Shown: piece by piece, positions 46,446-55,911 of the stretch
How the letters are laid out: every line of letters starts with the position of its first letter
Numbering within the stretch: position 1 is the stretch's first letter
DNA from: Tausonia pullulans
Lineage: Eukaryota; Basidiomycota; Tremellomycetes; Cystofilobasidiales; Mrakiaceae
DNA: 64,000 nt
Direction of reading: 5' to 3'
NCBI GenBank assembly: GCA_951802195.1
Contig: OX637629.1
Location: forward strand, 496,001-560,000
Translations under genes and position numbers: made by a program
Notes under the pieces: model-generated
Told to the model about the DNA's origin: nothing
What the model saw: the letters and a program-made list of their open reading frames with translations, nothing else
Database searches by the model: none

Positions 46446-47562
46446 ATGTCCCACTCACACCACGGCCACTCGCACGGCGGCGACGATGGAGGAGGCGGTC
46501 ACGACCACGGCTGCCACGACGAGCACGATCACGACCATGACCGCGCTGGAGACGGGGAGCAGCAGAGCCTGTACGCTCAGATTGACCGTGAGTGTGTTTT
46601 CTCCCTCTATTCGGCTTTACCTGGGAGAACAGGTGTCAGCTTGGCGGGAGAGCCGCTTCGCTCAAGAACTGACAGCTCGACCTGTCGACGACGGCCAACC
46701 TCAGGCGACAACGTCGTCGCTCTTAACGCCGAGAGCGAATCGATGGGGCGGGATGTGATCAAGTATGTCTTCTCGACCCGGAGAATTTGCGGCTTGTTTG
46801 TCTCGAACAACTATTCCTGACTCCACCAACCTTTTCATGCGCATTTCAGGCCCCGGGATGCCATCGAGGACGAGACTCGCTTCTGCCAGAGCGAGGAGGA
46901 CGGAGAGTTTATGATCAGGAGTGAGTCCCGTGGGAACCCTGATCCCGACGATATGGGTGACGCGGCCTGAAGCGACCCACTCAACAGTCCCCTTCACCGA
47001 CACTGTCAAACTGCGCTCGATCATATTGAGGAACGGTGGAGGGAGAGCCAAGGGCCCTGAGAAGATGCACGTGGTGAGTAGAGTCACAACGTGCGTGCAT
47101 GGACATCACTGGCCTGCTGATCAGACAGACTGCGATCGCCACTCAGTACTCCAACGCCTCGCCAGACTTTTCGGACCTTGAGGGGATAGAGCCGACGCAG
47201 AGCTTTGATCTTGTCGAGACGAGCTCTCCAGTCACTTACAACGTCCGGTAAGATCGTGCTCTGTTGCTCACGCGGCCGACACACGCTGACTGCGTGTGCC
47301 TCTGTCTCTCAGGATTGCCAAGTTCTCCTCCGTCACCCACCTCACCCTCCACTTCCCAACCCCCACATCTGCATCATACGAAGCAGACTCCCCAACGCGA
47401 ATCACATACCTCTCCTTCTCCGGGGCGGCCCTCAATCTGAGGCGCGACCTGCCAACGGGCGTATTCTACGAGGCTGCGCCGAGGCCGGCGGACCACAGAG
47501 TGAAGGATGGGGACGGTGGGGGTGGGAACTGGGCGAGTCAGGGGTGGACATCGGACCAGTGA
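46446..47562 (+). CDS. PITH-domain protein (PITHD1-like)
   Basis: A single PITH domain, the fold first known from thioredoxin-like proteins that bind the proteasome; the role of PITHD1 relatives is poorly known. The start gives MSHSHHGHSHGG followed by HDHGCHDEHDHDHD, an exceptionally His/Asp-rich leader of about 35 residues that is likely to bind metal. The domain proper reads SLYAQIDRDNVVALNAE, VIKPRDAIEDETRFCQSEED, GEFMIRIPFTDTVKLRSII, GGGRAKGPEKMHV, FDLVETSSPVTYNVRIAKF, VTHLTLHFPTPT and RITYLSFSGAALNLRRDLPT, ending with GWTSDQ. About 235 residues, close to the family's normal length. Five introns. The stop codon lies in a 16-bp tandem duplication. Human PITHD1 also begins with a short Ser-His-Gly stretch, so the leader is an expansion of an old feature. 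Confidence 0.9.
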
Positions 47563-47585
47563 ATGGAACGACCAGTGAATGGAAC
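47554..47585 (+). repeat. 16-bp tandem duplication over a stop codon
   Basis: GACCAGTGAATGGAAC occurs twice head to tail. The first copy contains the TGA of the PITH gene and the second lies in its 3' untranslated region. Confidence 0.92.
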
Positions 47586-48426
47586 GCTCATGAATGTTTG
47601 TGATAACTCCCAGCGATGAGACAGGAGAGGAACAGACAGCTACGGGGGGGTCCCGCCGCGCTGTCAAGTGACAGCCTCGATAACTACACCCCACTTGTCC
47701 CTCAACGCCCTCAGCGAACCTCGACCAGCGCCATGGGCTCGTTCCCAAACTTAAGAGGTCGGCCTCTTAGCAGCATCAGAGGACCGCACGCCGACACGTC
47801 CTGCTGACACATGAGCGCGACCCATCGGATAGCTATCTTCGCGTCAGCCCGGACGATGGAGGAGGAGACCCAGCTGTCGCGGCAGACGTTCGCCAAGTTG
47901 TCAGTTGTGGCCCCTCTATCCAAGGTCGTGTTCCTGTCCTTAAAGCTGACGGCAGCCACGGTGGGTTGGACAGCGCTGCGTTCGCCGTTTCGTGCGCGGT
48001 GATCTCGCTCATTGCGCACTCGCGGGCCGTCCGGGGTTCGCTGGGGGCGTCGTGATAGATGCAGAGTGAAGTGAAAGGGCTGGGACCTGTGGGTGGGGAC
48101 TGCAGCGGAATTAAAGCGTGAAACAAGTGTTGTCGGCGCTCTCCTCGCGAAGGGAAGAGCGCTTAGTATGAATCGAACGTTCGGACTCGCTCGTCGGGGG
48201 GCCCTTTGCCAGGCGTGTTCGCATTTCTGGATATCCAGTGCTGGTCGAGGTCCACCAGCGACGACAAAGGTAGGAGACCAGCGCGTGTTGACCTTGTTGG
48301 CGAGTGACGTCGGGGAAACGCGTCGAAGGCCAGGGATCAGCGAGACGAGCGCTTGGTCATCCTGACGCTTCCCCTCGCGATGGCCTATTTTCCCTCCCAA
48401 CAACCATAACATAAAACGACAATTTC
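47563..48426. other. intergenic region with an unsupported minus-strand open frame
   Basis: 864 bp between two plus-strand genes. The minus strand holds a frame open from about 48412 to 47711. Its right end encodes CRDSWVSSSIVRADAKIAI and FGNEPMALVEVR. An overlapping frame starts MSEITAHETANAALSNPP at about 48006. Neither matches a family I recognise. The region may hold only the promoter of the next gene. Confidence 0.35.
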
Positions 48427-50534
48427 ATGGTCCGCCTCTCGCAGGACGTGCTTATCGCCCTCCACGCCCTCCTCCGCCAGCTCCAGCCAAGCCCGCGGAC
48501 GACCCACCTTGCCTCGGCTCTGGCCGCCTTCGAGACGAGCACGGACACTTCGCCTGTCGAAGAGTGGACGACCCTCCGCGCGGCCCTCCGCGAGACTGTA
48601 GCAGACCTCAGCGGGTCAGACGCAGCAGGGTACGCTGAGCTCGTTGATCGAGCCGAGGACGAAATGCGGAGTGTGGTGGAGCAGGCAGAGAAGGGCGATG
48701 CCGTCGGACAGATTAGTGTCGAGTCGAACGGCCTGCTCCCTCCTTCGCCGTCGTCGTCATCCCTCTCAGACCAGACAGCGTCATCTTCTAAGGAACCCTC
48801 GCAACCAGCTCCTCTCTCGTCATCTCCGCCGCCACTTCCTCTGCCGGATGCACTTCATATCCCTCCAGCATTCTTGCCTCTCCTTCTCGGCGCGCTTTCC
48901 TCTGAGCCTAAGGCGACGCTGTCCTCATCGGCCCTTCTCACGACCCTCGCCATCGCCCCGCATCTCGTCCTCCCGCCAGGAAAAACGCTCCAGTCTCTCT
49001 TCTCCCAGCCGCGTGGCAACGAAGAGGAGGTAGCGGCCATCCGGAAGCGCAAGCGATCAGGCGAGGGCAGCCTGGAGGATCGCATCAGCTTCATGATGCG
49101 CAACGCCTTCTGGGACGATGTGAGTGGTAGTACTATCTTCGAGTGGGCCCCCGGAGCACCATCACTGAATGACATGGTGTACTCAGGCCGAGGCCAAGCT
49201 CCTTTCCTCCCCGCCAAACCCCGCGGTCCGGCTCGCCCTGCTACAGAGAGATCTTAGCACGGCCTTCTCCGGCATCATCCCCCCTCGGATCCTTGCGGAG
49301 CTCTTCGTCGTCCCGGACCAGACCGCTGTTTGGGATCGGTCGGCGTTCACGCGAACACTGGTCGCTCTGCTCGATGCTGCGAAGCAGAGGGCAGCCCCGA
49401 TACGCGATGAGGACATTGAGAAGCTCGTCAGGGACCTCGAGAGGGCAAGGGCCGACCCTGATCAGAAGACAGGGACGCGGGCCATCCTTAGAGTTGTCCA
49501 GGAAACGCTGGACCTGGCCGAGGTGATGAAGGTGGGTTCCTTGGTAGCGTCTCTTGTCAACGGAAAGCTAAGACGGTACCCCTCCTCGTTGCAAAGGCCG
49601 ATCTCGTCAACTTCCAGCTCCTCTCGATTCCACCCACCTCGCTGCCCTCTCTTGTGCAGTCCCTCGCTCGCTCGCTCGAGAGGGAAGAGATCCTCTCCAT
49701 CTACGGTTCGGAGGAGGCCCTTCGACAGAGCTTCCTCTCGTGGGCCGGATCAGGCGGCGCTGATGGATGGACGCAGGCCCTCGTTCGGACAGTCTGCTCG
49801 GCAAATGCCGTCGCACTCCCTCCGTCTCCGTCCGCTGTCGACTCGACAGGCGACCTGCCACCAAACACTTTGCCGCCTGTCCTCATCGGTCAGTATCCGC
49901 TCCTTTCTCTTCATTCACACATACCCACACGCCCATGCTGACGTGCACCCCCCTCCCAGGCGTCTCCAACATCCTGTTTCGCCTCCAGAACCAGATACAA
50001 GCTCTCGTCATCACCTCCTCTCTCATCGCTCTCGTCCCTCCATCGCCCTCCCCCACCTCTTCCACCCTGACCCCTCGCTCCACCTTGCCACAAAAGATCC
50101 ACGCCCTTCTCACAGCCGATCTCCTCGCCCCCGCCTCAGCATCCCACACCCACCTCTCCGACCTCTCCTCGCTCGTTCTCGGCGCTCTGCCCGTTCGTCC
50201 TTCAGATGATCAGGTGGAGAAGCTGAAATCCGCTATCTCGAGGGTGCTGAGGACGGAGGACCCAGTGTGGGGCTTGCTCTTGGGGAGATTGGCGCAGGCG
50301 CTCGTGACGGCGCTGGATGCGCCGAGGTCGCGGGTGCCGACAAATATGGCGACAGGACGGGTCGCAGGGACGGCGACAGGACAGGCGACAGCGAGAGAGA
50401 AGAGAACGTTAGTGGTGAAGGGGTTCGAGGGGGAAACAATGGAGCAGGCGTGTGGGGAGGTATTAGTTGGGCTTGAGGCAGTGAAGGGGTGGGTGGAAGA
50501 TGTTTGGAGAGAGGTGGTGATGAAGAAGTTGTGA
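48427..50534 (+). CDS. T-complex protein 11 (TCP11/Sok1) family protein
   Basis: An all-helical protein that I assign to the TCP11/Sok1 family, linked in yeast to cAMP/PKA signalling. Exon 1 starts MVRLSQDVLIALHALLRQL and includes a Ser/Pro-rich loop (residues about 100-140). The recognisable core is ILAELFVVPDQTAVWDRSA, LVALLDAAKQRAAPIRDE (compare the family's CAPVRDE motif), and ILRVVQETLDLAEVMK followed after a short intron by ADLVNFQLLSIPPTSLP. The C-terminal part reads GVSNILFRLQNQIQALVI, WGLLLGRLAQALVTALD and VEDVWREVVMKKL. About 640 residues; three introns. The family call rests on helix patterns and the one motif, so it is moderate; a generic helical scaffold is the alternative. Confidence 0.68.
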
Positions 50535-51023
50535 GGTCAAGGGGTCGACTTGGGTACATAGATGAGCTTTCTCGCTGTAGGGCAGCTTGACGACGAGCCG
50601 GATGTCGGTTCAGTCTCTATACGTTTAGGGGGTGGGCTCGGAGTCAGAGGTTGGCGTGCACCTCGTGCAATCATAGGCCGATATCAGGTGAAAGGACGGC
50701 TCGAACCAACAGGCAATCTGAGCTTTTGAGGGGAAGTAGCAGGACCCTAGAGATAGAGCTGTCAAGGAGGAGAAGCGAAACGAGTGCCGGCTAGTCCATA
50801 GTAGCAAACACGGGGAGGAGAGAGGAGGGAGGAGGTAGGAGAGTACAACAGGGAAGAGGTGGGTGGTCGTGGGGGAGTGGAATAAACAAATGCTGCTCCA
50901 GCGGTCCCGACGCCATGTAACACAGGAAAAGACGTCTTCGAAGAGATGAAAGAATGATTCAGCCGAGGCAGCGAAGCAAGGCACGCGTCGTTTGATCGCG
51001 TTGTCGACGTGAGGGCAGGCAAG

Positions 51024-51116
51024 TTTTTTTTGTATTTGAGTCACGAGTTTTACATAAAGGACGAGGTGACCCTATGAGAGATAGAGAGTCAGTCGTGGCT
51101 AGATAGAGGGAGAGGG
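51024..51116 (+). repeat. diverged direct repeat, copy 1
   Basis: A poly-T start followed by GTATTTGAGTCACGAG, then ACGAGGTGACCCTATGAGAG and ATAGAGGGAGAG. Copy 2 at 51332-51420 has the same order of blocks in the same orientation, with scattered differences. Confidence 0.8.
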
Positions 51117-51331
51117 AAAATGGAAGAAGAGGTGGAAGGAAAGCAACGACGGGTATGGACGTATGCCCCATTAGAAAAGGTAGAATGTCCATAGTAAAGA
51201 GCGTTTGATTGGAGATGACAGATATAGGAGGTAAGAGAGGGGGGTGGGGTAAGGGAGGTTTAAAAGTACATATCGAGATGGCCAGCTATGTTGAGCAGTG
51301 GCTATGGTCTATGGTCTAACCATACTTCCCC

Positions 51332-51420
51332 TTTTTTTTTTGTATTTAAGTCATGAGTTATACGTGGAGAACGAGGTAACCCTATGAGAGATAGCGAGTA
51401 ATAGCTAGATAGAGGGAGAG
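51332..51420 (+). repeat. diverged direct repeat, copy 2
   Basis: A poly-T start, then GTATTTAAGTCATGAG, ACGAGGTAACCCTATGAGAG and CTAGATAGAGGGAGAG, matching copy 1 at 51024-51116. The copies start about 308 bp apart. Confidence 0.8.
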
Positions 51421-51470
51421 CGGACATGACCGAGCGCGAGAACGTCGGGCGAGGCGCCGTGGGAAGAGGG

Positions 51471-51494
51471 TTGGTCGAACCACTGGGGATGGTT
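51471..51494 (+). repeat. 24-bp direct repeat, copy A
   Basis: Begins TTGGTCGAACCACTGGGGAT. Copy B at 51540-51563 differs at two positions. A G16 run lies between them, immediately before copy B. Confidence 0.85.
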
Positions 51495-51523
51495 GGCCGG
51501 ACGGCGTGGTGTGCGCCGTGAGA

Positions 51524-51539
51524 GGGGGGGGGGGGGGGG
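51524..51539 (+). repeat. G16 homopolymer
   Basis: 16 consecutive G directly before the second 24-bp repeat, outside any recognised gene. Confidence 0.92.
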
Positions 51540-51543
51540 TTGG

Positions 51544-51569
51544 TCGAACCACCGGGGATGGTGGTTCGA
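51544..51569. repeat. perfect 9-bp stem hairpin
   Basis: TCGAACCAC at 51544-51552 pairs with GTGGTTCGA at 51561-51569 around an 8-base loop. It overlaps the second 24-bp direct repeat. Confidence 0.85.
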
Positions 51570-51658
51570 ATATTGTGCGCCATATTTCTGCATCGGGGTA
51601 CAGGGCACGCTCAGTGGCTGACGACCATACGACCGACCGTTCAATCTGTTCGTCTTCC

Positions 51659-51762
51659 GCCCTGCTAGCTCAATCGGTAGAGCGTCAGACTCTTATAGCA
51701 GGTGCTCAACTCACTCTTAAACGGTGATCTGAAGGTTGGGGGTTCGACCCCCCCGTGGGGCT
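51659..51762 (+). tRNA. tRNA-Lys(CTT) with 31-nt intron
   Basis: The acceptor stem GCCCTGC pairs with GTGGGGC (two G-U pairs), with discriminator T. The D arm holds A-box-like TAGCTCAATCGGTAGAGC. The anticodon stem TCAGA/TCTGA encloses loop CTCTTAA with anticodon CTT. The T arm is GGGGG-TTCGA-CCCCC, matching the B box. An intron at 51696-51726 lies in the canonical place one base 3' of the anticodon. Overall it matches fungal tRNA-Lys(CTT) closely. Confidence 0.93.
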
Positions 51763-52140
51763 AATGTTTCTTTTTGTTGCTCGCATGGTTGTCTCTGGGA
51801 TGTTCCCGGCCGCTGCTCGAGATCCACAGAGCAGTACCGGGAGAAGACTATCCGCGCTGGGTGTCTAGGCGATGGGCGGGCGGCAAAACGGGGAGGCGAT
51901 GGCTGGATCTGCTGTCAGTGAGGCACGCCGCGCCAATTAACAATCCAACGATATAATATAATAATTAGTACAAAGTGCCCAAGTTTTCGCCTCTTCGTTG
52001 GAAGCTGTCCTTGGGACAGGTATGTCAGCCTCCCCCTCCTCCTCTCCTCCCCCCGGACCTTCAGGTAACCCCCGGGCACTATCAAGAGAAACTTGATTAT
52101 CAGGTTCACGCACAACACGCAGGATCGAGACAGCAGAGGG
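51763..52140. other. intergenic region right of tRNA-Lys
   Basis: 378 bp between the tRNA and the stop codon of the Siw14-type gene. A short AT-rich stretch lies at about 51938-51972. Nothing else was recognised. Confidence 0.45.
51771..51775 (+). terminator. RNA polymerase III T-run terminator
   Basis: Five T (preceded by TTTC) begin nine bases after the tRNA's 3' end, the usual Pol III stop. Confidence 0.8.
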
Positions 52141-53658
<1,518 letters not shown>

Positions 53659-54224
53659 ATGTGAGGAAACAAGCGAGGGCACGGGTGTGGTTGGTGGCGA
53701 GAGTTGAGGTCGACTCAACCGGCGATGACGCTGCTGCCGACAGTACGAGGTTGTGTAGCAGCATGCCTGACGACGCCCGTCTTGGCCAATTCTTTTTTCG
53801 AAACTTCCATGAAGCAGCTCTAACCCTCACAAAAAAATATCTGGATTCAGCCATTACATGTCTTCTATCTCGTAGGGAGCTCCATGAGTTCAGCGCGTCG
53901 ACTCGATGAGATCCGCGCGTCGATGGGTGGAAGGCGCGGGACCGACGTGTCGAGACTGGTCTCTCACTCGTTTTCCCTCTAACCCGCCACCATCATCATC
54001 TCCCGTCAAGTGTCGCGAAAACCATCGATACTTGCTCTCTTCTTCTAGGCCTCGTCCTCCCACACCAGATTCTGTCATCCCCACTCGTCTGCCGTCATCG
54101 ACAACTCCACCCCTTCGTGCCCCTGCCTTCAGGTTACTCAACTTGCCACCTTCCCTCATCCTTGCACATCCCTAATCAGCCTAAAGTCGGACCAAGTCTT
54201 CTTCCCGCCGCTCCATAACTTTTT
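53659..54224. promoter_or_regulatory. divergent promoter SIW14 / C3HC gene
   Basis: 566 bp separate the two ATG codons. Open frame runs upstream of the SIW14 start but has no ATG, so some may be leader sequence. The right half is C/T-rich. Confidence 0.45.
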
Positions 54225-55699
54225 ATGGCCCCTTCAACTGCCGGCTACGATGCCGAGGACATCGAACTTCGGATTCACCTCGACATTCAAGATGTTTTCG
54301 CAGACCTCTTTGAGGCAGACGACGAGCTCGAGGCGAGTCTTCCCCTACATTCTTCTATCTCAATCCCTTCATACCGGGTCACTGACTCGCTCTGCTGCCC
54401 CCTTAGGAGATCGAGTTGGAGACGCGCAACGCGACCGCGACCGCGAACGCGGCCGTCTCCGAACGGCCACTCCCGTCTGAGCGCACCGTCAGCAAGCGCA
54501 AGCTCAAGGCGGCAGTCACGTCTCTGTTATCGGACAGCCTGGATTCTTCCACCAAACGATCGCGCTTCAACAATGCTTCGTGAGTTGCAGGAAACGACCG
54601 CTCGCTGTGGCGGCATCAGTCTGACACTTTCCCGCCTCTTCGCCCAGCACAACTGCTCCTGCTGCCAAGAATTCGCACTTCGCCCCGTTCTCCCAAGAGC
54701 AATACATCACTCGTCTCTCCACCTTCCACCTTCCGACATTCTCCGCTGAGGCCTTCCCCGCTGCGGACGCCGCCGCTCAGGGCTGGTCGAACCGAGGACG
54801 CGAACGGCTCACCTGCGAGGAGTGCCACGCGGCTTGGGTCATCAGCAGTCTGAGTGGACTGCCAGAAGAGTCAAAGGCCAAGCTGGTGGCTAAGGTACGG
54901 GAACAGCTTGTCGAAGCTCACAAGGAGGGGTGCGGGTGGCGACTGCAGACTTACCGCGGTTCGTTGTCGATCCACTCCTTGCTGCGTCAGCTCAACATTT
55001 GACAGCCTTCTCCGCTAGGTTCGACGTCTTCAGCGGCCAAGGCACCAACAACAGACTCGTTCAACTCGCTCTTGGAGAGCTTACTCCCAATTATTCCGTC
55101 TTCCCTCCGGATTTCGCACTCGCTCGTGCGTTTATCCCCTTTTGCACTTCTTCTTCCCCTTGGCTAACGTGTTTTTTTTTATCCACAGCCGGACGAGTTG
55201 CTCCGGAGGCTAGTTCCCGAGGGCGAAATCTCTCCGGCCCTTCTGCTCGCGTTGCACAACTGGCATCCCTACCTCCCTTCGCCCCCTTTGACCAGGCAGG
55301 ACCCGAACTCGGCCGTCGTCCAGTGCCCGACCTGCCTTCGCCGCACCGGTCTTTGGACGTACTTGCCCTCGCCATCTTCTTCCTCCCCTTCCTCCAAGAC
55401 GTTCGACCTCGCCTCGACCCATCTCTCGACCTGTACATATTCGGCTGTGGCGACCCTGGAGCAACTTGCTCCTCGGCCCTTAGAGATTCCGAATCGGGTG
55501 AGGACTGTAGCCCGACTGCTCCTGAGGCTCAAGATTAATCTCTGTCTACCGAATGCAGGCATCGATCAAGTCTTGGATCGGGAATCTCCTGGGCCCAAGA
55601 GTAAGTGAGGAGGAGATCCGAGGGATGCGTGGGGAAGTCAGACAGGTCTCGGCGGCGGCAACCATGAGCGCGCACGGAAGAACGTTTTCGAGGCCTTGA
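54225..55699 (+). CDS. C3HC zinc-finger protein (NIPA/Rsm1-like)
   Basis: A nuclear protein of the zf-C3HC family. Fission yeast Rsm1 acts in mRNA export, and mammalian NIPA is an F-box-type partner; the function here is inferred from these. Start MAPSTAGYDAEDIELRIHLD. The core is FSQEQYITRLSTFHLPTFSA, then QGWSNRGRERLTCEECHAAW and LVEAHKEGCGWRLQTYR: the C-x2-C and the H-x3-C of the C3HC site are present, with the Trp of the AAxGW motif. A second cysteine pair CPTCLRRTG (near 55325) marks the Rsm1-like C-terminal zinc module. The last exon reads ASIKSWIGNLLGPRVSEEE and ends SAHGRTFSRP. About 430 residues. Confidence 0.8.
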
Positions 55700-55911
55700 T
55701 TTATGTGGTAGTCTTCTTTCACCTCGGTACGGAGAAAGAGAAGAAGAAAGAGGACGATGGCAATGGTCGTCAAGGTTGCCGATCTCTCACCATCGACTCG
55801 ATCTTCGGCCTCGACCGACCTCACTCCCAGTCTGGAGGGAGAGAGGCAGGGAGCAGACAGGATGACTTCTTTCCTTCAACCAAAACATCCATCTTGCCTT
55901 CGAATGAGAGG

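Larger units (their letters stand above)
50535..51658. other. gene-poor repeat-bearing region left of tRNA-Lys
   Basis: 1.1 kb with no credible exon. It is purine-rich on the plus strand and contains two diverged copies of a repeat of about 90 bp, two 24-bp direct repeats, a hairpin and a G16 run. These may be remains of an old insertion beside the tRNA, but no terminal repeats or coding domains are seen. Confidence 0.5.

Noticed and set aside
50976-51570. Mobile-element copy next to the tRNA
   Set aside because: The repeats are short and diverged, with no terminal repeats of a known kind, no target-site duplication I can define and no element-type coding sequence. They are kept as unnamed repeats.
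53659-53718. N-terminal extension of the Siw14-type protein
   Set aside because: The codon at 53718 is TTG, so the first in-frame ATG at 53658 is used.
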